Below, piece after piece: positions 44,381-53,494 of a stretch of 64,000 nt of DNA. The position numbers were made by a program, and so were the translations under genes. Each line of letters starts with the position of its first letter. The stretch's first letter is position 1. Source of the stretch: Clostridia bacterium. GTDB lineage: Bacteria > Bacillota > Clostridia > Oscillospirales > Acutalibacteraceae. The notes beneath the pieces were generated by a model that had not been told where the DNA came from, searched no databases, and saw only the letters and a program-made list of their open reading frames with translations. Location: assembly GCA_900752115.1 (NCBI GenBank), contig CAADUC010000107.1:1-64000 (forward strand). Reading direction: 5' to 3'.

Positions 44381-44872
44381 TTAATAGTACGCTCCGTTAT
44401 TCTCGAGCTCATCCATCACGTCGTCGCCCGTCAAATCCACATTGTAGGGAATAATAATGTATGTATTGGTCGCCACGCGCTTGATTTTTCCGCCGTTGGC
44501 GTAGGCCACACCGGACAGGAAATCAATAATGCGCAGAGATGCTTCCTTTTCCGTCTTCTCAAGATTCAGAACAACCGTGTGCATTTTCAGCAGCTCATCC
44601 GCGATGGGACGAGTCTCCTCTGCGAAATTCTGAGGCTTGAACAAAACCACCTGCAGCTGAGCCGTGGCATGGATATTAACCACCTTGCTGCCGCTCGAAC
44701 TGTATGAGGAAGAAGAGGAAGAAACATGCCTGGACGTCGACTCGCGCTCTCTGTTTTCAATCGGAGAGACAAATTCCTCCTCATCGTCCTGCTCGTCCTC
44801 CGCGTAGTACTCATCGTACTCGTCATCCGGGGGATTCCACATATTTTTGATTTTCTGTACGAAACCTGCCAT
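44381..44872 (-). CDS. sepF: Cell division protein SepF
   Basis: A 163-aa FtsZ-binding protein. The N-terminal amphipathic helix (AGFVQKIKNMW) anchors it to membrane, followed by an acidic then Ser-rich linker (about 15-65), and the C-terminal SepF fold (VVLFKPQNFAEETRPIADELL...VVLNLEKTEKEASLRIIDFLSGVAYANGG). It aligns FtsZ filaments at the septum. Strong SD AGGAGG. Confidence 0.96.
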   Translation of the reverse strand: MAGFVQKIKNMWNPPDDEYDEYYAEDEQDDEEEFVSPIENRERESTSRHVSSSSSSYSSSGSKVVNIHATAQLQVVLFKPQNFAEETRPIADELLKMHTVVLNLEKTEKEASLRIIDFLSGVAYANGGKIKRVATNTYIIIPYNVDLTGDDVMDELENNGAYY

Positions 44873-44912
44873 AATTCCGACCTCCTGGCTATCTTAATTC
44901 CTGTGCTGCAAA

Positions 44913-45641
44913 TCAACGGTAAACGCGGGGACCGAACAACGCTGAACCGACACGCACCAAATTGGCGCCTGCACGTATGGCGTCTGCGAAATCCGCCGAC
45001 ATGCCCATCGACAGATAGTCCATAGTAACATTATCTATTCTTTTCTGCTTTATGTCAATAAAATATTGAGTCATCCTGGAAAAAAACCGAATGGTTTCTT
45101 CTCTCGCTGCATCCGCCGGCGGAATTGCCATCAAACCGCGCACATGAATACGGGGCAGGGCGGCTGCCTCCTCCAGAAGCTCAGGAAGGGCTTCCGGCAA
45201 AACCCCTGACTTATTTTCCTCCCGGCCAATATTGACCTCGAGCAGAATATCCATTTCACGGTTTGCCTTCTCTGCCTGCCGGGAAATCTCCTGCGCAAGA
45301 CGGGTGCTGTCCACAGACTGGATCATCGTGACCTTATCAATAATCTGCCGCACCTTGTTGGTCTGCAGATGGCCGATAAACTGAAGATCCACCGGAGCAT
45401 ACCCCTCATATTTTTCGCAGAGCTCCTGTACACGGTTTTCTCCGATATGACGGATCCCAAGCGCAATTCCATGATTAATCACCTCAACAGGAACCGTTTT
45501 TGTCGCCGCGAGAAGCGTGATTTCCTCCGGCTCGCGCCCCGAGGAAACCGCCGCCTGCTCCATTTCAAAGCGGATCCTTTTCAGGTTCTCTTCGACGTCG
45601 CGGAATCTCTGTTCCAACTCACTTGACAACTTTTCCGTCAT
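44913..45641 (-). CDS. ylmE: YggS/YlmE family PLP homeostasis protein
   Basis: A 242-aa pyridoxal-phosphate-binding TIM barrel. The PLP Lys is K48 in LLAATKTV, then IGENRVQE, IGHLQTNK, SVDS and a C-terminal LSMGMSADFADAIRAGANLVRVGSALFG. Family members buffer PLP and affect amino-acid homeostasis. The start at 45641 gives a 23-bp overlap with the upstream HlyD-like gene. Confidence 0.93.
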   Translation of the reverse strand: MTEKLSSELEQRFRDVEENLKRIRFEMEQAAVSSGREPEEITLLAATKTVPVEVINHGIALGIRHIGENRVQELCEKYEGYAPVDLQFIGHLQTNKVRQIIDKVTMIQSVDSTRLAQEISRQAEKANREMDILLEVNIGREENKSGVLPEALPELLEEAAALPRIHVRGLMAIPPADAAREETIRFFSRMTQYFIDIKQKRIDNVTMDYLSMGMSADFADAIRAGANLVRVGSALFGPRVYR

Positions 45642-46917
45642 ACAGATCGGTCCCTTCCACAACAATTTCATCGTACAGCTGTACGGTTTCAGACGTCATC
45701 AGTTCATCCTCATCGGGATTTGGATCGCAGATCACGTAAGTGGAGGTGCTGTAAAGAGGAATAATCTGACGGAAGACGATCTCGCTTCCGTGCATCACAT
45801 ACACACCTTTGACCTCCTTTGTCTCCGTGACCTCCTCCCCGTCTTCCTTTTCATAAGTACGCGTTACCTCCGCAAAGTGAACCGCTTTCTGGCTCACGCG
45901 GATCCCGCTGTACCGGGTAACGGCAATGGAACAAGTTTCTGTGCGCAGACGAGCCAGTTCCTCATTCATCGTACTGCATTCGAGCACGACAGCCGCCTCC
46001 GAATCAATACTTTCCTGATTAACGGCCCGCACGACAGCCGTAACGGAATCCGACGTTGCAAAAGGAAAACTGAGTGTGACGGCGTTGCCCTCGAGAAACT
46101 TCAGCGCGTCCTCCGCAGATACCACGCAGACAACATACCATTTGAATTCTCCGCAAATCTTTCCAACTGCGTCAGCGGCAGGCGAGACCGTGGTTTGAAG
46201 GCCCTCACGATACTGTGCCGGCGTAATGGAAAGAATATTGTCATAATCAAAGACGCTTTCGTAACCGTCAACCTCGCTGATAAATATTCCTGCAGAGGGC
46301 GCCGTAATGGTGCCAAGAGCCTGACGGCCGGCGGAAAGGGAATCCCTCTGCTGAGTCAGAGAGGCTATGCGATCATCAAAATTTTCCACCTTGTTTGTGA
46401 CAATCTGACGCTCATTCAGCACATACAGAAGATCTTCCCTTGCTTCCTCAAGCGTATCAAATTCTCCGAGCGCAGACTTTTGCAGCAGTGCCACCAACTT
46501 CTGACTGATTTGCTTGTTCAGCGTGTCTTGATCAGCGGCATAGGTGCTGCCGGGAGAAGACAGCTTTTGCAGCTGAGAAATCTGCAGGTTCAGGGTTTCA
46601 ATCTGCTGCTGTGCCGCAGCATCCTGCTCCGTTGCATAAATCTCGGCAACCGTCCCTCCTTTGGAGACCTTTCCTCCATCGTTCACCACATAGGTAATCA
46701 CGCCGTTTGTCTGCTGCTGAATGACAGATTCCTTGCGTATGGCCGTTCCGGTCGCCTGCACCACTTCTGAGGTACCCGGATCATCCGCGCTCACATAGGT
46801 GGCGATTTCTGTTTTTACGGAGACATAATTGGCGTTATATACCTGGTAACCAATATAAAAGAGAAGCAGAAAGGCCAGACAAATCGCAGCCAGTCTGCGA
46901 ATTAACGGGCTGTTCAC
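45619..46917 (-). CDS. HlyD-like membrane-anchored adaptor protein
   Basis: A 432-aa protein with an N-terminal membrane helix (about residues 8-27), a biotinyl-lipoyl-like half motif (TNGVITYVVNDGGKVSKGGTVAEIYA), a coiled-coil region (about 98-200), then a second half (LGTITAPSAGIFISEVDGYE) and beta-rich C-terminal domains. This is the HlyD/RND adaptor layout. No ABC or MFS partner is adjacent; it sits among division genes. The start is GTG with GGGAGCG upstream. Its role here is unknown. Confidence 0.78.
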   Translation of the reverse strand: MNSPLIRRLAAICLAFLLLFYIGYQVYNANYVSVKTEIATYVSADDPGTSEVVQATGTAIRKESVIQQQTNGVITYVVNDGGKVSKGGTVAEIYATEQDAAAQQQIETLNLQISQLQKLSSPGSTYAADQDTLNKQISQKLVALLQKSALGEFDTLEEAREDLLYVLNERQIVTNKVENFDDRIASLTQQRDSLSAGRQALGTITAPSAGIFISEVDGYESVFDYDNILSITPAQYREGLQTTVSPAADAVGKICGEFKWYVVCVVSAEDALKFLEGNAVTLSFPFATSDSVTAVVRAVNQESIDSEAAVVLECSTMNEELARLRTETCSIAVTRYSGIRVSQKAVHFAEVTRTYEKEDGEEVTETKEVKGVYVMHGSEIVFRQIIPLYSTSTYVICDPNPDEDELMTSETVQLYDEIVVEGTDLYDGKVVK

Positions 46918-46972
46918 AGAACACGCTCCCTTCCATGGGACTGCCGGGGCGAAGCCGCTTCTTTCCGCACCG

Positions 46973-47932
46973 TTATTCTATAGTATAGCTGATTTCAAGC
47001 TCCTTTGCAACTATGCGGGCGGCCTCTTGCACAAGAAGACGATCCGGCACGTGATCACGGGCGATCCATCTGACGTCCTGCTCACGGCGAAACCAGGTCA
47101 GCTGACGCTTCGCGTAGCGGCGCGTCTCCTGGCGGAGCTTGTTCGCAGCTTTCTCAAGCGAACACGCACCTTTGAAATATGGAAAAAATTCCTTGCACCC
47201 AATTGCCTGTTTGACCGTCGCTGCCCCAGGATACTCCATCAGACGGCGCGCTTCCTCCAGAAGACCGTTTTCAAGCATCAGCGAAACACGGCGGTTGACA
47301 CGATCATACAGCTGAGAGCGATCCTCATACGTCAGCCCAATCCAGCACGCATGGTAAGGAGACGGCTCCCGTCGGGATTCCTCACGCAGACGAGCCATTG
47401 TTTTGCCGGTCAGACGGCAAAGCTCCAGCGCACGCACGATCCGCTTGACGTCGCGCAAAGAAAGGCGGGCCGCGGTTTCCGGGTCAAGTGTACGCAGCTC
47501 ATCCAAAAGAACCTGCGCTCCCTCCCTCTGCGCTCTTTGTTCGAGAGCGGCCCGGAGCACGTTATCCCGGGGTTCCTCGGAGAAGGAAATATGGTGCAGC
47601 AGCGAGGACACATAGAGGCCTGTTCCCCCACAAAGCACAGGAACCCGGCCGCGCGCATGGATCTCCCGGATAACAGCCCCGGCACGCGCAACGTAATCCG
47701 CAACGCTGAAAGACTGATCCCAGTCCAAGAAAGCAATTAGATGATGCGGCACACCGCGCATTTCCTCAGAAGTCGGCTGAGCGGTGCTCACCGGCAAACC
47801 TCGGTAAATCTGCATCGAATCGGCAGAAACCACCTCACCGCCGAAACACAGGGCAAGCTCAACCGCAAGGGCCGTCTTTCCGGAAGCTGTCGGTCCGACA
47901 ACCGCAATCACCGGTATGTTTTCCTGTTCCAT
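46973..47932 (-). CDS. miaA: tRNA dimethylallyltransferase
   Basis: A 319-aa enzyme adding dimethylallyl to A37 of tRNAs reading UNN codons. P-loop GPTASGKT lies at 13-20; SADSMQIYRGLPVSTAQPT, GGTGLYV and the C-terminal TRRYAKRQLTWFRRE signature are present. The modified base is then thiomethylated by MiaB, encoded upstream at 53495-54904. It lies 77 bp downstream of mutL. Confidence 0.96.
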   Translation of the reverse strand: MEQENIPVIAVVGPTASGKTALAVELALCFGGEVVSADSMQIYRGLPVSTAQPTSEEMRGVPHHLIAFLDWDQSFSVADYVARAGAVIREIHARGRVPVLCGGTGLYVSSLLHHISFSEEPRDNVLRAALEQRAQREGAQVLLDELRTLDPETAARLSLRDVKRIVRALELCRLTGKTMARLREESRREPSPYHACWIGLTYEDRSQLYDRVNRRVSLMLENGLLEEARRLMEYPGAATVKQAIGCKEFFPYFKGACSLEKAANKLRQETRRYAKRQLTWFRREQDVRWIARDHVPDRLLVQEAARIVAKELEISYTIE

Positions 47933-48009
47933 TTTCTTCCCCCTTTCATGCGGTACGGACCGCTTTTATGATACGGCAGCGCCTCTGCGGAAACGGTCGA
48001 AACAAGGCG

Positions 48010-50145
48010 TCACTGCAGTCTTCCGAACTGTTTTTCGAGATCCCGCCGGCGCATCACAATCGAGACAGGACGGCCGTGCGGACAATAGCGGATTTCCGGG
48101 TGAGCCGCCAATCGTCTCGCCAAGACTTCCAGTTCCTCCGGCGGCGTTTCGTCCCCCGCTTTGATCGCCGCCCGACAGGCCACATTATGATAAAGCCAGT
48201 CAAGCTTCTCTGTCGTCAGATCGGTCTTCGAACGAACAAGATAACCGGCCATCTCCATGACCGCATCGGCGATTCCCTCTCCCTCGAGAATCAGCGGAGC
48301 AGTGCGCACGAGAACCGTCCCTCCGCCGAAATCATCGATCTCAAAGCCCGCCTTTCCGAACAGCTCCCGTGCTTCCAGAACAGCCGCATACTCATTTTTC
48401 TCCAGTGTAACAGCGACGGGCTCAAGAAGAAGCTGGCAATCTGCATCGCTGCGCTCTGCCTTAAGCTTTTCATACAGCATCCGTTCGTGTGCGGCATGCT
48501 TGTCAATCCAGACCAGCTCGTCTCCCCGTTCCAGAATCACATAGGTTCCAAACGCCTCTCCCACAAGCCGGAACGGGCGCTCCTCTTCCTGAATTTCCGC
48601 ATCCGGATTTTCCTGAACAGGCTCTGGGAGAACAGGCGGCCGGCTTTCCAGGGATTGCGTATCCAAAACAGAAGCAGCCGTCGTCTGAGGCTCCGCCTTT
48701 GGGAAGGAAACCGCTGAAATGCCCCCGGCAGACTGTTCCGCTGGCGCCGGAACGTTCTCCCGGGCAGAATCGGGGGCTCCAAGGGAGCCGCCGTCTGCGG
48801 GGCTTCCGGACATCTTCTCCTGCAGAGAAGTGCGCGAAACTTCCACATTCTGCGGCTCTTTTCCTATTGCAGGATCCGCCTGCTGCGGTACAGAAACAGG
48901 CCGGGCAGACCAAAGAGGGATTCCCTCCGGCTTTTTCGGCTCTTCGCGGGAAAGAGCCGGGAAAGCGCTCCTCTCGCGCACCACGCCGCGGCCCGCAGAG
49001 GAAGCGCTCCGCCCAAGGCGCGGTACGGAGATCTCCGGCTCCTCCGAAGCAGACGCCGCAGGCTGCGGCGTAAATGAAAGCTGCTTCGCCTGCGGCTGAA
49101 CTCCCGCAAAAACCGGAGGAGGAACATAAGCCGGAACCTGCGCGACCTTTGGCGTATCTCCTTCGTTGAGCGCCGTCTTAACACCATGATAAACACAGTC
49201 AAAGAGAGGCTTCTCATTGACAAACCGCACTTCAATTTTTGCCGGGTGGACGTTGACGTCCACGGAGCGGCATGAGACGCTTAGATGGAGCACACAGGCC
49301 GGAAGCTTACCAACCATCAGAGAACCCTTAAAAGCCTCCTCAAGCGCGACCATAGCCGTACGGCTCTTGACATAGCGGCCGTTCAGGAAAAAGTTCTGCA
49401 TACTGCGGTTCGGTCGTGCCGCCGCAGGCTTGCTGACATATCCGTTCACCGATACGCCGCCGTACTCATAGGAAACGGGAATCAAGCCTTGTGTAAATTC
49501 ACGGCCATAAACAGCGTAAATGGCTGATTTCAATTGTCCGTCGCCCGGCGTATGAAGCGTTTCCTTTCCGTCCCGCAAAAAACGAAACGAGATCTCGGGA
49601 TGGGAAAGCGCAATCTTATCCATAACCGAAGCAACGGAGTTCCCTTCCACAACATCTTTCTTGAGAAACTTCATGCGGGCCGGAGTGTTATAAAAGAGAT
49701 CTCTGACCACAATGGTGGTTCCGGCAGGACACCCCGCATCCTCACAGGCTTCCTCCTCCCCGCCCGCTATCACATAACGGGTTCCCTCCAGCGCGTCCCC
49801 CACACGGGTCAGCAGTTCCACACGGGCAACCGCGGCGATGGAAGCAAGAGCCTCTCCCCGAAAGCCAAGCGTTCCAATTCCCTCAAGATCCGACTGATTG
49901 TTCACTTTGCTCGTCGCGTGCCGGAGAAAAGCCGTCGGAACATCCTCGCGCGCGATACCGCAGCCATTGTCGGTGATGCGCAGATACGTCACACCGCCGT
50001 GCTTGATCTCAACCGTGACAGTGGTTGCTCCGGCGTCAACAGCATTCTCAAGCAGCTCCTTTACGACGGATGAAGGACGATCCACCACCTCGCCGGCGGC
50101 AATCAGTTCCGCCACATGTTTATCCAGTACATGAATTCGTCCCAT
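48010..50145 (-). CDS. mutL: DNA mismatch repair protein MutL
   Basis: A 711-aa GHKL ATPase. The N-terminal ATP-binding motifs are ELLENAVDAGAT, ITDNGCGI and TLGFRGEALASI, then KIEVRF. A long low-complexity linker (about 340-520) follows. The C-terminal endonuclease motif DKHAAHERMLYE fits the DQHAx2Ex4E pattern, with ACRAAI and CPHGRP motifs, so this is a nicking MutL as expected where MutH is absent. 103 bp after mutS. Confidence 0.96.
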   Translation of the reverse strand: MGRIHVLDKHVAELIAAGEVVDRPSSVVKELLENAVDAGATTVTVEIKHGGVTYLRITDNGCGIAREDVPTAFLRHATSKVNNQSDLEGIGTLGFRGEALASIAAVARVELLTRVGDALEGTRYVIAGGEEEACEDAGCPAGTTIVVRDLFYNTPARMKFLKKDVVEGNSVASVMDKIALSHPEISFRFLRDGKETLHTPGDGQLKSAIYAVYGREFTQGLIPVSYEYGGVSVNGYVSKPAAARPNRSMQNFFLNGRYVKSRTAMVALEEAFKGSLMVGKLPACVLHLSVSCRSVDVNVHPAKIEVRFVNEKPLFDCVYHGVKTALNEGDTPKVAQVPAYVPPPVFAGVQPQAKQLSFTPQPAASASEEPEISVPRLGRSASSAGRGVVRERSAFPALSREEPKKPEGIPLWSARPVSVPQQADPAIGKEPQNVEVSRTSLQEKMSGSPADGGSLGAPDSARENVPAPAEQSAGGISAVSFPKAEPQTTAASVLDTQSLESRPPVLPEPVQENPDAEIQEEERPFRLVGEAFGTYVILERGDELVWIDKHAAHERMLYEKLKAERSDADCQLLLEPVAVTLEKNEYAAVLEARELFGKAGFEIDDFGGGTVLVRTAPLILEGEGIADAVMEMAGYLVRSKTDLTTEKLDWLYHNVACRAAIKAGDETPPEELEVLARRLAAHPEIRYCPHGRPVSIVMRRRDLEKQFGRLQ

Positions 50146-50248
50146 GCCTTCCCCTTTCTCCGTTTCCTGTGTATTCTTTCGTTTGAGAGAGTGCCCGTCG
50201 ATGCGTTTTAACGATATCGTCTCAGGGCAAACCGCTTCACAAGGATCT

Positions 50249-52870
50249 TTACTCCTTCTTCGCGAGCGAAGTCAGCTCGTAAAGCTGGGTCATACACTCA
50301 ATCGGCGTCAATGTGTTTACGTCCAGATTCCGCAGCCGTTCCATGATCTCGCTCTCCCTGCCGGGAACAATGGAGAGCTGAAGGCTTTGATCCGGTTCCG
50401 GCGCACGGCGCTGCCCCCTGCCCTTCGGCATGCTGACAGCCTTGCCCTCCTCCAGCTCGGCCAAAATCTGTTTTGCGCGCGTAATCACCTTGTTGGGAAC
50501 ACCGGCCAGCTTCGCCACCTCGATGCCGAAACTGTCATCCGCCCCGCCGCGCACAATACGGCGCAGGAAAGTAATGTCATCGCCGCGCTTCTTGACGGCA
50601 ATATTGAAGTTTTTGACTCCGTCGACAAGATCCTCAAGCACCGTCAGCTCGTGATAATGGGTCGCGAAAAGCGTCTTTGCGCCCAGCTGCTTCCGATCCG
50701 CCGCATATTCCAAAACGGCCCGCGCAATGCTCATTCCGTCAAAGGTCGAGGTACCGCGCCCGATTTCGTCCAGAATCAGAAGACTGTCGGGCGTAGCGTA
50801 GCGGATGATCTCGGCCACTTCGCTCATCTCGACCATAAAGGTTGACTGGCCGGAAGCCAAATCGTCCGATGCGCCTACACGGGTAAAAATGCTGTCTGTA
50901 ATGGAAATATCCGCCGAAGCAGCCGGAACAAAACAGCCAATTTGGGCCATCAGAACAATCAGCGCGATCTGACGCATATAGGTTGACTTACCTGCCATAT
51001 TCGGGCCGGTGATGATAGCGACACGATTTTCATTTTTATCGAGCATGACATCGTTCGGGACGAAGGGCACATCAAGGAGCTTTTCCACCACAGGATGACG
51101 GCCTTCGCGAATCTCAATCCGGCCCTCAAGGTTAATCGAGGGGCGCACATAGTTCTGCGCAGCAGATACCTGCGCAAAGGAGAGCAAAACGTCAATCTGT
51201 GCAACAGCTGCCGCCGTTTTCTGAATGCGGGCAAGCTCGCCCGCCGTCTTTTTTCGCACCGCATCAAACAACGTATATTCCAGCTGCACCGAGCGCTCCT
51301 GCGCACCAAGGATGCGGCCTTCGAGCTCCTTAAGCTCCGGAGTGATGTAACGCTCACAGTTCGCAAGCGTCTGCTTCCGGATGTAATCCTCGGGAGCCTG
51401 ATCGCGGTAAGAATTGCTGATCTCAATGTAGTAGCCGAAAACACGGTTATAGCCGACCTTCAGTTTCGGGATACCGGTCCTCTCGCGCTCTCTGGCTTCC
51501 ACCTGCGCCACAATGCCGCGGCCGTTTGTCATATCCCCTTTGATCTGATCAAGCTCTTCGCTGTAACCGGGACGGATCAACCCTCCTTCGCGCACGGAGA
51601 AGGGCGGATCGTCGGCAATTGCGCTGTCGATGAGCTCTCTTACATCCTCGAGAGGATCGATCTCTTCCCGCAGAGCGGCAAGCAGAGAAGACTGGGCCGG
51701 TGACAGCGCCTGCTGCAGGATCGGAAGGCGTGCCAGAGCCGCCGCAAGCGAGCGCAGCTCCCTCGCATTGGACGCGCCGTAAACGATGCGGCTCATCAGA
51801 CGCTCAAGATCGTGAATGCCGGAGAGCCCCTCTGCGATGTCGTCGCGCAGGGCAGCGGAACCCACCAGCTCCTCCACCGCGCTCTGACGGCGAAGAATCT
51901 GCGCGGGACTGAGCAGCGGCTGCTCAATCCAACTGCGAATAAGACGTTTTCCCATCGCTGTGCGCGTTTTATCAAGTACCCAGAGCAGCGAACCGCGCTT
52001 CTCCTTCGAACGCATCGTCTCCGTCAATTCAAGGTTGCGCCGCGCATTCAAATCGAGATGCATATACTGCGCCTCGCTGAACAGGCGAAGCTCCGTCATG
52101 CGCTCCAGACCGGTGCGCTGTGTCCTCTTTAAATAGCCGAGAAGAGCGCCAAGAGCGGCTGTGACAAGCGGTTTATCCTCGATGCCGAGGTCCTCGAGCG
52201 ATCGTCCGGAAAACTGCTCACTGACCGCCGCCGACGCTCCCTGCAGGTCAAACTCTTCCTCCGGAAGAAGTTCCAGGCTGGCAGAAAGGCGTTCGCGGAT
52301 AAAAACAGGCAGTTCCTTGAAATCAAGTCCTCCCGGACTGAGCAGGATCTCGCGCGGAGAAAAACGGGAAAGCTCGTTGATAAGCTGTTCGCCGAGATCC
52401 CCCCCGGTCAGGACGCAGGCACTCAGCGCTCCCGTCGAAATATCGGCAAAACAGCAGCCCGCCTGTCCCCCACCGGTACAGATCGAGCAGATGTAATTAT
52501 TCTTGGACTCATCCAGCATCGTACTTTCCAGCACGGTGCCGGGCGTGATTACACGGATAATGTCACGCTTGACCAGTCCTTTGGCCAGCGCGGGATCTTC
52601 GAGCTGTTCACAGATGGCAACCTTATACCCTTTCTGCACCAGGCGGGCGATATAGTTTTCCGCACTGTGAAACGGTACGCCGCACATCGGTGCGCGCTCT
52701 TCCTGACCGCAATCACGTCCTGTCAGCGTCAGATCCAGTTCCCGGGAGACGAGCTTCGCGTCTTCAAAAAACATTTCATAAAAATCACCGAGACGGAAGA
52801 AAAGGATCGTACCGGGATTTTTCTCCTTCATCTCCACATACTGCCGCATCATCGGCGAAAGGTTTGCCAT
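50249..52870 (-). CDS. mutS: DNA mismatch repair protein MutS
   Basis: An 873-aa MutS1 protein. The N-terminal mismatch-binding motif F-Y-E is in FFRLGDFYEMFFEDA, and the C-terminal ATPase has GPNMAGKST (Walker A), LLILDEIGRGTSTFDG and ATHYHEL. The connector, lever and clamp regions have normal lengths. It recognises mismatches and recruits the downstream MutL. Confidence 0.97.
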   Translation of the reverse strand: MANLSPMMRQYVEMKEKNPGTILFFRLGDFYEMFFEDAKLVSRELDLTLTGRDCGQEERAPMCGVPFHSAENYIARLVQKGYKVAICEQLEDPALAKGLVKRDIIRVITPGTVLESTMLDESKNNYICSICTGGGQAGCCFADISTGALSACVLTGGDLGEQLINELSRFSPREILLSPGGLDFKELPVFIRERLSASLELLPEEEFDLQGASAAVSEQFSGRSLEDLGIEDKPLVTAALGALLGYLKRTQRTGLERMTELRLFSEAQYMHLDLNARRNLELTETMRSKEKRGSLLWVLDKTRTAMGKRLIRSWIEQPLLSPAQILRRQSAVEELVGSAALRDDIAEGLSGIHDLERLMSRIVYGASNARELRSLAAALARLPILQQALSPAQSSLLAALREEIDPLEDVRELIDSAIADDPPFSVREGGLIRPGYSEELDQIKGDMTNGRGIVAQVEARERERTGIPKLKVGYNRVFGYYIEISNSYRDQAPEDYIRKQTLANCERYITPELKELEGRILGAQERSVQLEYTLFDAVRKKTAGELARIQKTAAAVAQIDVLLSFAQVSAAQNYVRPSINLEGRIEIREGRHPVVEKLLDVPFVPNDVMLDKNENRVAIITGPNMAGKSTYMRQIALIVLMAQIGCFVPAASADISITDSIFTRVGASDDLASGQSTFMVEMSEVAEIIRYATPDSLLILDEIGRGTSTFDGMSIARAVLEYAADRKQLGAKTLFATHYHELTVLEDLVDGVKNFNIAVKKRGDDITFLRRIVRGGADDSFGIEVAKLAGVPNKVITRAKQILAELEEGKAVSMPKGRGQRRAPEPDQSLQLSIVPGRESEIMERLRNLDVNTLTPIECMTQLYELTSLAKKE

Positions 52871-52895
52871 GACTCTGCCTCCAACCCAAACTGAA

Positions 52896-52942
52896 AAGGC
52901 ATGCGGGGTACGACGTGCTTCCGTCTCCCCTCCGCATGCCTT
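52896..52942 (-). terminator. Hairpin between ylbF and mutS
   Basis: An 11-bp perfect stem (52896-52906 with 52932-52942) and 25-nt loop, followed by TTTTCAGTTT on the minus strand. It may act as a weak terminator that lowers mutS expression, or as a processing element. Confidence 0.5.
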
Positions 52943-52995
52943 CGATGTGAATGTTCATCCGCTGTGCGGAGTTCCGCGCTTGTCCTCCGGGCTGC

Positions 52996-53403
52996 TCAGT
53001 GGCAGCCGCCGCAGGAAGCACAGTTTCCGCCGCAGCTCGACTCCTCGTAGTCCGCCGTATCCGGATCGGCTCCTTCGGCACACTGGCTGATGATGGAGCT
53101 GACACGGTTCAGCAGAGCGTCAAGATCCTGCTTCGCAGCGTTATACGCCTGCATATGATCGTTCTGCATAATCTGGCCGTAAAGCAAACGGAGCTCATTG
53201 TTGAGCTGCTGGAGCTTATCGTCGTCGCGCTCGTCCTTATTAGCCTCATTGTTGATCGCCATTCTCTTGAGATTAAAATCGCCGATCATATTCTGCAGAA
53301 CAGCGTCGCCGTCGCAGTCTTCGCTCGCCTTGCGCATCGCAAGATAGCGCTCGTCCTTCTGCAGCTCACGGCCGATTTCACGGGTCAGTTCAATGATATC
53401 CAT
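52996..53403 (-). CDS. ylbF: YlbF family regulator with Cys-rich C terminus
   Basis: A 135-aa helical protein (DIIELTREIGRELQKDERYLAMRKASEDCDGD). In B. subtilis YlbF joins YmcA and YaaT in the Y-complex, which binds iron-sulfur clusters and directs RNase Y. Here the C terminus ends with C124-GGN-C128-AS-C131-GG-C134, four close cysteines suited to a metal or Fe-S site, plus C109. The start at 53403 has GGAGGTACCC upstream. It is between miaB and mutS. Confidence 0.88.
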   Translation of the reverse strand: MDIIELTREIGRELQKDERYLAMRKASEDCDGDAVLQNMIGDFNLKRMAINNEANKDERDDDKLQQLNNELRLLYGQIMQNDHMQAYNAAKQDLDALLNRVSSIISQCAEGADPDTADYEESSCGGNCASCGGCH

Positions 53404-53494
53404 AGCGGGTACCTCCAAAACATTAAAATATAGGATAAAAGAGTTTCCAAAAAGCAAATGAAGAATCAAACGAAAGGTTCCCTGCACACGCAGC

